64,000 bases of DNA from the NCBI GenBank assembly GCA_018715345.1, contig DVLT01000046.1:1-64000 (forward strand), given 5' to 3'. Under the pieces are notes generated by a model. The model had not been told where the DNA came from and did not search any database. It saw nothing but the letters and a program-made list of their open reading frames with translations. Position numbers and translations under genes: made by a program. Source of the DNA: Candidatus Onthocola gallistercoris. Its GTDB lineage: Bacteria; Bacillota; Clostridia; Lachnospirales; Lachnospiraceae. Shown here piece after piece: positions 15,803-25,043 of this stretch (its first letter is position 1; the number at the start of each line of letters is the position of its first letter).

Positions 15803-18800
15803 ATGAAAAATATGGACAGAAATAAAGAACTTTCATCTGAGCAGGATATACTGATCGGAATCGATGTGGGATCGACCACGACAAAGATAGCGGCGGTATA
15901 CGCGAAGGACGGCCGGATGTTTTATTCCGATTATCGGAGACATCAGGCGAAACAGTTAAAGAGTGTATATGAAGCGTTGAAGCATTTTGGCGAAAGGTAT
16001 CCGGGGCTTAAGCTTCGGGTGAGCCTGACCGGATCCGGCGCCAAACCGGTTGCCGAAAAGCTGGGGCTGCCGTTTGTACAGGAAGTGACGGCAAATGCCA
16101 TCGCGCTCCAGGAAAGATACCACTATGTGGGATGCGCGATCGAGCTGGGCGGTCAGGATGCCAAGATGATCTTTTTCCGGGAAGATGAGTCGGATCATTC
16201 ATTGAGTGTTTCTGATATGCGGATGAACGGAAGCTGTGCTGGCGGCACCGGGGCGTTTATCGATGAGATCGCTTCTGTACTGAAAGTGCCGGTGGAATCT
16301 TTTGACGCTCTGGCCGCTGAAGGCGACTGTGTCTATGATATTTCCGGACGATGCGGTGTCTATGCCAAGACGGACATCCAGCCTCTGTTAAACCAGGGGG
16401 TATCCAAGGCGGATCTGGCTTTGTCGTCTTTTCATGCCATCGCAAAGCAGACCATCGGTGGTCTGGCCCAGGGATTGGAGATAAAAAAACCGGTGGCCTT
16501 TGAAGGCGGACCTCTTACCTTTAACCGGACGCTTGTGCGGGTTTTTGCCGAACGGCTCGGCTTGGAGGAAGAGGAGATACTCATTCCTGAATATCCGGAG
16601 ATGATGGTGGCTTATGGCGCGGCTCTTGCCCTCAAACAGTTGTTTGAAGATGATGGGAAACGGACCGATGTCCGAACACTTTTGGAGCATTTGGCGGAAA
16701 TCCGGAAGCGTTCCTCCGCGGTAACAGAAGGCGGTGCAAGGCCTTTTTTTGTTTCTCCGGCTGAACGGAAAGCCTTTGAGAAACGTCATGAAAAGCCGTC
16801 AAGGCTGTGGAAACAGCCTCAGGAAGATGAGGATATCTATGCCTATCTGGGCATCGATTCGGGAAGCACGACGACGAAATTCGTCCTGATGAATGAAAAT
16901 GAAGAAATCATAGATTCCTTTTATGCCCCAAATGAAGGAGAGCCGCTGATGGTGGCTAAAAAAGCATTGATCGCCATGAGGGACAGGTACCGCAAAGCCG
17001 GCGCCCGGCTGCACATCATTGCCGCCGGGGCCACCGGATACGGGGAACAGCTTTTTGCCAATGCCTTCCAGACGGAATACCATACTGTGGAGACGGTGGC
17101 CCATGCCCGGGCAGCCAGTCAGTATGTGGAAGATGTATCATTTATATTGGATATCGGCGGTCAGGATATGAAGGCCATATGGGTGGATCATGGGGTCATT
17201 ACCAACATATTGGTGAATGAAGCCTGTTCCTCCGGCTGCGGTTCCTTCCTGGAGAATTTTGCCTCAACCCTCCATCTTCCGGCGGAAGAAATAGCAGGCG
17301 CGGCATTTTCTTCAGAACATCCGGCCTCCCTTGGAAGCCGGTGCACGGTATTTATGAACAGCAGCATCATCACCGAACAAAGAAACGGCAAGCAGCCCCA
17401 GGACATCATGGCCGGGTTGTGCCGTTCCATCATAGAAAATGTATTTACGAAAGTGATCCGCATATCCAATGTGGATTCCCTGGGCGACAAGATCGTGGTC
17501 CAGGGGGGAACCTTCGAGAATAACGCCGTTCTTCGAGCCATGGAAGAATATCTGGGCAAAGAAGTGGTCCGTGCCCCCTATCCGGGGATCATGGGCGCCA
17601 TCGGTATTGCTCTGATCACAAAGGAAAGGCATGCCAAAGAGCCGGAACGCCATACATTTATATCCTTGGATGATCTGGATGATTTTTCCTATACCCAGGA
17701 GTCCAACGCTCCCTGTCCGTTTTGTGCCAATCACTGTAAGCGGACCATCGTCACCTTTTCCAACGGCCAGTCCTGGATCACCAATAACCGGTGCGAACGG
17801 GGAGAGATCCTCGGGAAACCGGGAGATGAGGGTGTGAAGGAGAAACTTCAGGAAAAGCTGAAACAGTCCCGGAGTGTTCCGAATATGTACCGGGACCGGG
17901 AAGAACTGCTGTTTCAGGATTACCCCCATCCAACTCCCTCAAAAGATAGGAAGATGACTATTGGTATCCCACGGGTACTGTCCTTCTGGGAGACGATGCC
18001 CTTTTGGACCACTTTCTGGAAAACGTTGGGCTACAAAGTGTGTCTATCCGATCCCAGTAACCGAAAGATTTACGAACAGGGTCTGTCTGCAGTTACCTCC
18101 GACACGGTGTGTTTTCCGGCAAAACTGGTCCATGGCCATCTGAGGAATCTGGCAGCCCATAAGGTGGATCGGATCTTTATGCCGTCCATTACCACAGTGC
18201 CTTCGGAGAATACGGAAAAGACAAGTGAATCCATGTGTGCGGTCGTTAAAGGTTATCCTATTGTGGTGCGCAATTCCGATGATCCCCGGCAGCTGTGGGG
18301 CATACCCTATGACGCACCGTTATTTCACTGGTATACTCAGGCGGACAGAAACCGGCAGCTTACCCGTTATATGAAAGAAACCTTCGGCATTTCGGAGGCA
18401 GAAACGCGGACAGCCATGGAAGCCGGCGACAAGGCCCAGGAGATGTTCCACAGCGAACTGAAGCGGCGGGGTGCGGCCGTCATGGACGAGGTGGAGAAGC
18501 AGGGCGGTTTTGCTGTCGTCCTGGCGTCCAGACCTTATCAGAATGACGCATTGGTCAACCACGATCTGCCGGATATGTTCACCCGGATGGGTATTCCTGT
18601 GCTGACAGCGGATTCGCTGCCGGAAGTCAATCAGGTGGATCTGAGTAAAAGCCGGCTGGATGTGGTCAATAACTTCCATGCACGGATGCTGTCCTCCGCC
18701 ATCCTGGCAGCCCGCAGCGACTGTCTGGAATATGTTCAGATCGTCAGCTTTGGCTGTGGTCACGATGCCTACCTGTCTGATGAGATCATCCGTATGATGA

Positions 18801-20194
18801 AGGAGATTTCCGGGAAAACGCCCCTTGTATTGAAACTGGATGAGAGTGATATCCAAGGGCCTTTGCGTATCCGGGTACGTTCTTTCCTGGAAACTGTGGC
18901 CATGGGACGGGAACACCATGAAAAAGTACAGATCAGAACTTTGAAAGATCCCTATCCGGTGAAGTTTACTAAATCGGATAAGAAGGATAAAGTGGTATTG
19001 GTACCGAATACGTCCCACGCATTCAGCCGGATCATGTCGGCGGCCTTTGCAGGTCAGGGGATCCGGACCGTACCGTTGCCCATCGGCCGGGATGAAGCCA
19101 TTCGGCTGGGGAAGCGGTATGTTCACAACGATATCTGTTTCCCGGCCCAGATCGTCATCGGGGAGGCGCTGGCGGCGCTGCGCAGTGGTAAATATGACCT
19201 GGATCATACGGCCATCGCCATGGCAAAATATGTGGGTGACTGCCGACTGACCCATTACAGTTCTCTTCTTCGGAAGGCGCTGGATGATGCAGGTTATCCC
19301 CAGGTACCCATTTTGACCAATGACGATGTGGATTACCACGACATCCATCCGGGATTTAAGATGAACCTGCTTTCGGCCATGCGCATTGCTTTCGCTCTGC
19401 CCATGATCGATGTGCTGGAGGAACTGATCCGTAAGATACGGCCCTATGAGATCGTTCCGGGAAGCGCGGATAAAGCCTTTGACCAGGCATTGGATGCCCT
19501 GGTGGAGGGCTTTGAAAAGTCGGGTATTTCGGGGGCAAGAAAGGGCTTTAAAAAGGCCATTGATATCATGAATACGGTGGCATATGACCGGAGCCATCCA
19601 AGGCCTAGAGTATTGATCGTGGGCGAGTATCTGCTCAATTTCCATCCGGGAGCCAATCATGATATCGAAGATTATCTGGAGAAGAATGGTTTTGAGATCG
19701 TGGAAGCCCGGATGACGGATGTTATACGAAAGACTTATTTTTATCAGGACAGCCAGATACGGGAATACCATCTGAAAAAGCCGGTGGATAAAAAGGTATG
19801 GTATCATACGGCAAATGAAGTGTTTGATCTGGCCCATCAGGTGACGGATGCCATTGCCAAAAAACATCCGTTATATGAGCCGGCCACCCGTATGCAAGAT
19901 CTGGTCAAAGACAGCGATCCCATCATCCATCATACCTTTGACGCAGGCGAAGGTGTGCTGATCCCAGGTGAGATCATGCACCATGCAAAACATGGCTGCA
20001 AGTTCTTTGTCATCCTCCAGCCCTTCGGCTGTCTGCCCAACCATGTGGTGGGACGGGGCATATCCAAACGGTTGAAAGAGTATTTTCCGGATATACATAT
20101 ACTGACTCTGGACTATGATCCGGACGTCAGCTTCGCAAACGTGGAAAACCGGCTCCAGATGCTGGTCATGAACGCGAAGAAAGAGAAAGGATAA
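15803..20194 (+). CDS. large 2-hydroxyacyl-CoA dehydratase activase-related protein (two BadF/BcrA ATPase domains plus DUF2229)
   Basis: A 1463-residue cytosolic protein. Two ASKHA-fold ATPase domains start with GIDVGSTTTK (about residue 18) and GIDSGSTTTK (about 350). Each has the Cys loop that holds the bridging 4Fe-4S cluster in HgdC-type activators (NGSCAGGTGAF and RCGVYAKTD; EACSSGCGSF and GSRCTVFMN). A CPFCANHCKR motif and a DUF2229 region (GIPRVLSFWETMPFW) follow, then dehydratase-subunit-like sequence to the end. The family couples ATP hydrolysis to low-potential electron injection; the substrate of this giant form is not known. It has its own promoter and terminator. The ATG at 15812 is an alternative start. 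Confidence 0.88.
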   Translation: MKNMDRNKELSSEQDILIGIDVGSTTTKIAAVYAKDGRMFYSDYRRHQAKQLKSVYEALKHFGERYPGLKLRVSLTGSGAKPVAEKLGLPFVQEVTANAIALQERYHYVGCAIELGGQDAKMIFFREDESDHSLSVSDMRMNGSCAGGTGAFIDEIASVLKVPVESFDALAAEGDCVYDISGRCGVYAKTDIQPLLNQGVSKADLALSSFHAIAKQTIGGLAQGLEIKKPVAFEGGPLTFNRTLVRVFAERLGLEEEEILIPEYPEMMVAYGAALALKQLFEDDGKRTDVRTLLEHLAEIRKRSSAVTEGGARPFFVSPAERKAFEKRHEKPSRLWKQPQEDEDIYAYLGIDSGSTTTKFVLMNENEEIIDSFYAPNEGEPLMVAKKALIAMRDRYRKAGARLHIIAAGATGYGEQLFANAFQTEYHTVETVAHARAASQYVEDVSFILDIGGQDMKAIWVDHGVITNILVNEACSSGCGSFLENFASTLHLPAEEIAGAAFSSEHPASLGSRCTVFMNSSIITEQRNGKQPQDIMAGLCRSIIENVFTKVIRISNVDSLGDKIVVQGGTFENNAVLRAMEEYLGKEVVRAPYPGIMGAIGIALITKERHAKEPERHTFISLDDLDDFSYTQESNAPCPFCANHCKRTIVTFSNGQSWITNNRCERGEILGKPGDEGVKEKLQEKLKQSRSVPNMYRDREELLFQDYPHPTPSKDRKMTIGIPRVLSFWETMPFWTTFWKTLGYKVCLSDPSNRKIYEQGLSAVTSDTVCFPAKLVHGHLRNLAAHKVDRIFMPSITTVPSENTEKTSESMCAVVKGYPIVVRNSDDPRQLWGIPYDAPLFHWYTQADRNRQLTRYMKETFGISEAETRTAMEAGDKAQEMFHSELKRRGAAVMDEVEKQGGFAVVLASRPYQNDALVNHDLPDMFTRMGIPVLTADSLPEVNQVDLSKSRLDVVNNFHARMLSSAILAARSDCLEYVQIVSFGCGHDAYLSDEIIRMMKEISGKTPLVLKLDESDIQGPLRIRVRSFLETVAMGREHHEKVQIRTLKDPYPVKFTKSDKKDKVVLVPNTSHAFSRIMSAAFAGQGIRTVPLPIGRDEAIRLGKRYVHNDICFPAQIVIGEALAALRSGKYDLDHTAIAMAKYVGDCRLTHYSSLLRKALDDAGYPQVPILTNDDVDYHDIHPGFKMNLLSAMRIAFALPMIDVLEELIRKIRPYEIVPGSADKAFDQALDALVEGFEKSGISGARKGFKKAIDIMNTVAYDRSHPRPRVLIVGEYLLNFHPGANHDIEDYLEKNGFEIVEARMTDVIRKTYFYQDSQIREYHLKKPVDKKVWYHTANEVFDLAHQVTDAIAKKHPLYEPATRMQDLVKDSDPIIHHTFDAGEGVLIPGEIMHHAKHGCKFFVILQPFGCLPNHVVGRGISKRLKEYFPDIHILTLDYDPDVSFANVENRLQMLVMNAKKEKG

Positions 20195-20200
20195 GCATCT

Positions 20201-20246
20201 AAAGCCATTCCCGCAGCATCCCAAAAGGGCGGGGATGGCTTTTTAC
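20201..20246 (+). terminator. terminator of the activase gene
   Basis: The stem AAAGCCATTCCCGC (20201-20214) and GCGGGGATGGCTTT (20229-20242), with a single G-T pair, is followed by TTTT. Confidence 0.85.
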
Positions 20247-20668
20247 TCGAAAAGCCAAAATATTGTTGAAATATATTTTTAAATATGTTACGATAACTTC
20301 GTATGGAAAGAAGATATCGGTAGTATTCCATGCAAATATTTTCTGGCAGCTTTCGTTGCCTTATTGATTGAGTTAGAAGCTCAAATTTTATAAGTTGGTT
20401 ACTTTATAACTGGTGTGCATAACGCATACAAAACTTGTGAAACGGTCAATAAGAGTAGTAAAAGTAAGAATATTTGCTATATAGACTCTAAACCCATATC
20501 TGTCTGACATACGACATAACCGACAGTTCGTATATGATCGATATATTGATGTAAAAAAAACGCAAGTGGAGGATGATGTGCGCCGTCTGCCTGCTTTTTT
20601 TTGTGTGTGAAAACGTTTTTCATATATGAAAATATTCCGGCAGACAAGATAAGGGAGGAGATGGATAA
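20247..20668 (+). other. gene-free leader of the polyamine operon
   Basis: About 420 AT-rich bases with no credible frame. Two structures stand out. A perfect 16-bp palindrome TTTTCATATATGAAAA lies at 20617-20632. A long-range stem GTCTGCC (20585-20591) with GGCAGAC (20639-20645) encloses it, immediately before the ribosome site at 20653-20658. A T8 run (20594 onward) follows the left arm. This could be an operator or a leader that masks or frees the ribosome site. I see no known riboswitch. Confidence 0.4.
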
Positions 20669-22123
20669 ATGGGTGTTTTATCACAGGAAAGAGCGCCGAT
20701 TTACGAAGCGTTGGAACGTTTCAGACGCATGCGAGTCGTTCCTTTTGATGTGCCTGGACATAAGCATGGCCGGGGGAATCCGGAACTGGTGAAATTGCTT
20801 GGAAGCCAGTGTGTCAGTATCGATGTGAACTCCATGAAACCGTTGGACAATCTGTGCCATCCGGTTTCTGTGATCAAAGAGGCGGAGGAGCTGGCCGCCG
20901 AGGCCTTTGGCGCTTCCCACGCTTTTCTCATGGTGGGCGGGACCACCTCGTCTGTTCAAAGTATGGTCTTATCCTGTTGTAAGCAGGGCGACAAGATCAT
21001 TCTCCCGAGAAACGTCCATAGAAGTGTGATCAATGCCCTTGTTTTATGCGGCGCAAAACCCATCTATGTGAATCCGGATGTGGACGTTCCTTTGGGAATT
21101 TCTCTGGGGATGAAAGTATCCCAGATCGAGGATGCGATACGCAGCAATCCGGACGCGGTGGCTGTTTTTGTCAATAATCCCACTTATTATGGTATTTGTT
21201 CGGACCTTCGGACGATCGTGAAGATAGCCCATGAATATGGTATGAAAGTTTTGGTGGATGAAGCCCATGGGACCCACTTTTATTTTGGAGAAAATATGCC
21301 GGTGACAGCCATGGCGGCAGGAGCGGATATGGCGTCTGTCAGTATGCATAAGTCCGGCGGCAGTCTGACCCAAAGTTCGTTCCTTCTCATCGGGGAAAAT
21401 GTCAACCCGGGTTATGTCCGTCAGATCATCAATCTGACCCAGACCACCAGCGGCTCCTATCTGCTTTTGTCAAGCCTGGATATTTCCAGACGAAATCTGG
21501 CCCTTCGGGGTAAGGAAGCCTTTGGCAAGGTGGTGGAACTGGCCGAATATGCCCGGGAAGAGATCAACCAGATCGGCGGTTACTATGCTTTCTCAAAAGA
21601 AAAGATCAATCACGATAGTATATTTGATTTTGACGCTACAAAACTGTCTGTACATACACTGGAGATCGGTCTGGCAGGTATCGAAGTGTACGATATACTG
21701 AGAGATGAGTACGACATACAGATCGAGTTCGGTGATCTGGGCAATATACTGGCCTATCTGTCCATTGGTGACCGGCGTCAGGAAGTGGAACGGCTGGTGA
21801 GCGCCCTGTCGGAAGTGAAGCGGCGGTATCAGAAGGATAAGACGGGGATGCTGTCCCAGGAGTATATTTCTCCCATTGTGGCGGCCACGCCTCAGGAATC
21901 CTTTTATGCGGAAAAGGAATCCCTTCCCATTAAGGAAACGCGGGGACGTATATGCAGCGAGTTTGTCATGTGCTATCCACCGGGTATACCGATCTTGGCG
22001 CCAGGTGAACGGATCACAGACAGGATCATTGATTATATTATTTATGCGAAGGAAAAGGGCTGTTCCATGACAGGTCCGGAGGACGAGTACATCGAACGGC
22101 TGAATGTGATGAAGGAGGGGTGA
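20669..22123 (+). CDS. speA: arginine decarboxylase (Orn/Lys/Arg decarboxylase, aspartate aminotransferase fold)
   Basis: It should convert arginine to agmatine and CO2 with PLP. At 484 residues it is the short Gram-positive type (B. subtilis SpeA is about 490). Motifs are VPFDVPGHKHG near the N-terminus, LMVGGTTSSVQSM, the PLP Asp region VDEAHGTHFYF and the Schiff-base lysine SMHKSGGSLTQSS. The C-terminal domain holds YPPGIPILAPGE. The family also acts on lysine or ornithine; arginine is preferred because an agmatinase follows two genes on. It is the first gene of a five-gene operon, four bases from the next. Confidence 0.87.
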   Translation: MGVLSQERAPIYEALERFRRMRVVPFDVPGHKHGRGNPELVKLLGSQCVSIDVNSMKPLDNLCHPVSVIKEAEELAAEAFGASHAFLMVGGTTSSVQSMVLSCCKQGDKIILPRNVHRSVINALVLCGAKPIYVNPDVDVPLGISLGMKVSQIEDAIRSNPDAVAVFVNNPTYYGICSDLRTIVKIAHEYGMKVLVDEAHGTHFYFGENMPVTAMAAGADMASVSMHKSGGSLTQSSFLLIGENVNPGYVRQIINLTQTTSGSYLLLSSLDISRRNLALRGKEAFGKVVELAEYAREEINQIGGYYAFSKEKINHDSIFDFDATKLSVHTLEIGLAGIEVYDILRDEYDIQIEFGDLGNILAYLSIGDRRQEVERLVSALSEVKRRYQKDKTGMLSQEYISPIVAATPQESFYAEKESLPIKETRGRICSEFVMCYPPGIPILAPGERITDRIIDYIIYAKEKGCSMTGPEDEYIERLNVMKEG

Positions 22124-22127
22124 GCCC

Positions 22128-22982
22128 ATGGACATGTGGTTTAATGACGAGCATACCGACGATGTGAAACTGTCCATTCGTATCGATAGTCAGCTTTTCA
22201 GCGCATCCAGTGAAGTGCAGCGGATCGATGTGCTGGATTCCAAAGAGTTTGGAAAAATATTGGTGGTGGACGGAGACATCATGCTGACAGAAAAGGATGA
22301 ATTTATCTATCATGAGATGATTACCCATGTCCCCATGGCGGTTCATCCGGAGGTGAAACAGGTATTGGTCATCGGCGGCGGTGACGGCGGTGTAGTCCGG
22401 GAATTGATCAAATATGACACCATTGAACAGATCGACGTGGTGGAGATCGACCCGTTACTGGTGGAAGTGTGTCGGAAATATATTCCGGAGATCGCCTGCA
22501 GTCTCAATGACAGTCGGGTGACGATTTACCACGAGGATGGGCTGCGTTTTATCCGTTCCAAGTCGGATGCTTACGATCTGATCATCATCGACTCGCCCAA
22601 TCCCTTTGGGGCAGGTGAAGGTCTTTTCACAAAGGAATTTTATGGGAATTGTTACAATGCCCTTCATGAGGATGGGATCATGATCAATCAGAATGAAAGC
22701 CCCTTTTATGCGGAAGAAGCCTTCCAGTGCCAGCGGATGCACCGCCGGATACTGGAGACATTTCCCATCTGCCGGGTTTATCAGGCCCACATTCCCTCCT
22801 ACCCTTCGGGGCATTGGCTGTTTGGGTTTGCGTCCAAAAAATATCATCCGCTGGATGATCTGGACGGAGTGGCCTGGAAACTAAAGGGGATCCGGACCCG
22901 GTACTATGCGCCAAGACTTCATGCCGGTGTGTTCGCGCTTCCAGTATATGTGGAGGAGTTATTGAAAGATGTTGAAGAGTAA
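22128..22982 (+). CDS. speE: spermidine synthase-like aminopropyltransferase
   Basis: A 284-residue SpeE-family protein that transfers the aminopropyl group of decarboxylated S-adenosylmethionine to a diamine. Motifs: DEFIYHEMITHVP, VIGGGDGGVVRE, VVEIDPLLVEVC, YHEDGLRFI. The diamine-site motif, usually DSTDP-x-GPA or DSTEPVGPA, reads DSPNPFGAGEGLF (about 155-167): the first Asp (catalytic base) is kept but the second acidic residue is Asn. That may change substrate preference. No speD (to make the decarboxylated substrate) is in the window. Start ATG at 22128 follows GGAGGGG; it overlaps speB by 14 nt. Confidence 0.87.
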   Translation: MDMWFNDEHTDDVKLSIRIDSQLFSASSEVQRIDVLDSKEFGKILVVDGDIMLTEKDEFIYHEMITHVPMAVHPEVKQVLVIGGGDGGVVRELIKYDTIEQIDVVEIDPLLVEVCRKYIPEIACSLNDSRVTIYHEDGLRFIRSKSDAYDLIIIDSPNPFGAGEGLFTKEFYGNCYNALHEDGIMINQNESPFYAEEAFQCQRMHRRILETFPICRVYQAHIPSYPSGHWLFGFASKKYHPLDDLDGVAWKLKGIRTRYYAPRLHAGVFALPVYVEELLKDVEE

Positions 22983-23835
22983 TGTGATGAATTTTATCGG
23001 CTGCGATGCCCCTTATGGGGAAGCGGATGTGGTCCTTTTCGGGGCTCCTTTTGACTCCACCACATCCTTTCGGCCGGGAACCCGTTTTGCCTCGGCGGCG
23101 ATCCGGAATGATTCCTATGGCCTGGAAACTTACAGCCCTTATCAGGATAAAGATATGAGCCAATGCCGTATATTTGACAGCGGCGATCTGGAACTGCCCT
23201 TTGGGGATCCGGGGAAGGCTTTGGAGGATATAAAAGAACGGACAGATATCATACTGGATGACGGTAAGATCCCGTTTATGATCGGCGGTGAACATCTGGT
23301 CACTTTAGGCGCTGTCCGGGCGGCTGTGAAGAGATATCCGGATCTGCACATCATCCATTTGGATGCCCATACGGATCTTCGGGAAGATTATCTGGGAAAT
23401 CCACTGTCCCACGCCTGTGTACTCAGACGATGCTGGGATCTTTTAGGCGACGGACGGATCTGGCAGTTTGGGATCCGTTCCGGTGAAGGTTATGAATTTC
23501 AGTGGGCAAGGGAAGGACATACCCATCTTCATCCCTTTGATCTGGAGGGAATGGAAGAAGCGGTGGCTGCTCTTTCCGGAAAACCGGTGTATTTCACCCT
23601 GGACCTGGATGTGCTGGATCCGTCTGTATTCCCGGGAACCGGAACGCCGGAACCGGGGGGCGTATCTTTTATGGAACTGATGCGGGCGGTGATCCACATA
23701 TGCAGCCATGTACATCTGGTCGGCTGCGATGTGAATGAATTGTGTCCGATATACGATCAAAGCGGTGTTTCCACGGCGGTGGCCTGCAAGATCATCCGCG
23801 AGATGCTTTTAGCTATGGAAAATGGAGGTAGATAA
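22969..23835 (+). CDS. speB: agmatinase (ureohydrolase family)
   Basis: It hydrolyses agmatine to putrescine and urea at a di-manganese centre. Metal ligands are visible in GGEHLVT, HLDAHTDLRE and TLDLDVLDPSVFPG, followed by the family motif GTGTPEPGG. Its 288 residues match SpeB proteins. The arginase/formimidoylglutamase alternatives are less likely because of the operon. The start overlaps the end of speE and the stop is three bases before the next ATG, so expression is coupled. Confidence 0.9.
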   Translation: MLKSNVMNFIGCDAPYGEADVVLFGAPFDSTTSFRPGTRFASAAIRNDSYGLETYSPYQDKDMSQCRIFDSGDLELPFGDPGKALEDIKERTDIILDDGKIPFMIGGEHLVTLGAVRAAVKRYPDLHIIHLDAHTDLREDYLGNPLSHACVLRRCWDLLGDGRIWQFGIRSGEGYEFQWAREGHTHLHPFDLEGMEEAVAALSGKPVYFTLDLDVLDPSVFPGTGTPEPGGVSFMELMRAVIHICSHVHLVGCDVNELCPIYDQSGVSTAVACKIIREMLLAMENGGR

Positions 23836-23837
23836 AA

Positions 23838-25040
23838 ATGGGAAAAGTGATGATTATCGGCTGCGGCGGTGTGGCCAGTGTGGCCATCCACAAATGTTGC
23901 CAGAATAGCGACGTATTTACAGAACTTTGCATTGCCAGCCGTACGGTTTCCAAGTGCGATGCGCTGAAGGAAAAACTTCAGCCCCACACAAAAACGAAGA
24001 TCACCACCGCTCAGGTGGACGCCAACGATGTGGATGCCTTGATCCGGCTGATCGAAAAAGAAAAACCGGAGGTTGTCCTGAATCTGGCGCTGCCTTATCA
24101 GGATCTGACCATAATGGACGCCTGCCTGGCGACAAAGGTCCACTATGTGGATACGGCCAACTATGAACCGGAGGATACGGCCAAATTTGAATATAAGTGG
24201 CAGTGGGATTACAGAGAACGTTACGAAAAGGCGGGGATCACCGCCCTTCTTGGCAGCGGCTTTGACCCGGGCGTGACCAGTGTTTTTTCTGCCTATGCCC
24301 TGAAACATTATTTTGATGAGATCAACTATATTGACATATTGGACTGTAATGCCGGCGACCATGGGTACCCCTTTGCCACCAATTTCAATCCGGAGATCAA
24401 CATCCGGGAAGTATCCGCCAAAGGCTCTTATTGGGAGGACGGCCACTGGGTGGAGACAGAGCCCATGGAGATCAAACGAGTATACAATTTCCCGGAGATT
24501 GGTGAGAAAGATATGTATCTGCTCCACCATGAGGAGATCGAGTCCCTGGCTTTGAACATTCCGGGGATCAAGCGGATCCGTTTCTTTATGACTTTTGGCC
24601 AGAGTTATCTGACTCACTTGAAATGTCTGGAGAATGTGGGCATGACATCCATCGAACCCATCATGTTTGAAGGGAAAGAGATCGTGCCTCTCCAGTTTTT
24701 AAAAGCCGTACTTCCGGATCCCTCTTCCCTTGGTCCGCGGACAAAAGGCAAGACGAACATCGGCTGCATCTTCATCGGTAAGAAGGACGGCAAAGAAAAG
24801 ACCTTGTATATTTACAATACATGCGATCATCAGGAGTGTTACAAGGAAGTGGGCTCCCAGGCAGTTGCCTACACGACAGGTGTTCCGGCCATGATCGGCG
24901 CCATGATGGTGCTGACGGGGACATGGAGAAAACCGGGCGTATACAATATGGAAGAGTTTGATCCGGATCCCTTTATGGATGCCCTGAATAAGTGGGGACT
25001 TCCCTGGAAGATCAGCGAACATCCGGATCTGGTGGACTAA
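23838..25040 (+). CDS. carboxy(nor)spermidine dehydrogenase (saccharopine dehydrogenase family)
   Basis: A 400-residue NADPH-binding enzyme with the Rossmann motif IIGCGGVASVAIHKC at the N-terminus, then ASRTVSKCDALKEKL and GSGFDPGVTSVFSAYA. The family condenses aspartate semialdehyde with putrescine (or diaminopropane) to carboxyspermidine (or carboxynorspermidine). With an agmatinase just upstream to supply putrescine, carboxyspermidine is the likely product. It gives a route to spermidine without S-adenosylmethionine. It lies three bases from both neighbours. Confidence 0.9.
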   Translation: MGKVMIIGCGGVASVAIHKCCQNSDVFTELCIASRTVSKCDALKEKLQPHTKTKITTAQVDANDVDALIRLIEKEKPEVVLNLALPYQDLTIMDACLATKVHYVDTANYEPEDTAKFEYKWQWDYRERYEKAGITALLGSGFDPGVTSVFSAYALKHYFDEINYIDILDCNAGDHGYPFATNFNPEINIREVSAKGSYWEDGHWVETEPMEIKRVYNFPEIGEKDMYLLHHEEIESLALNIPGIKRIRFFMTFGQSYLTHLKCLENVGMTSIEPIMFEGKEIVPLQFLKAVLPDPSSLGPRTKGKTNIGCIFIGKKDGKEKTLYIYNTCDHQECYKEVGSQAVAYTTGVPAMIGAMMVLTGTWRKPGVYNMEEFDPDPFMDALNKWGLPWKISEHPDLVD

Positions 25041-25043
25041 GCC

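Noticed and set aside
18320..19867. 515-codon open frame on the minus strand
   Set aside because: It lies wholly inside the activase gene, has no ribosome site, and its composition is that of an antisense frame of a GC-rich gene.
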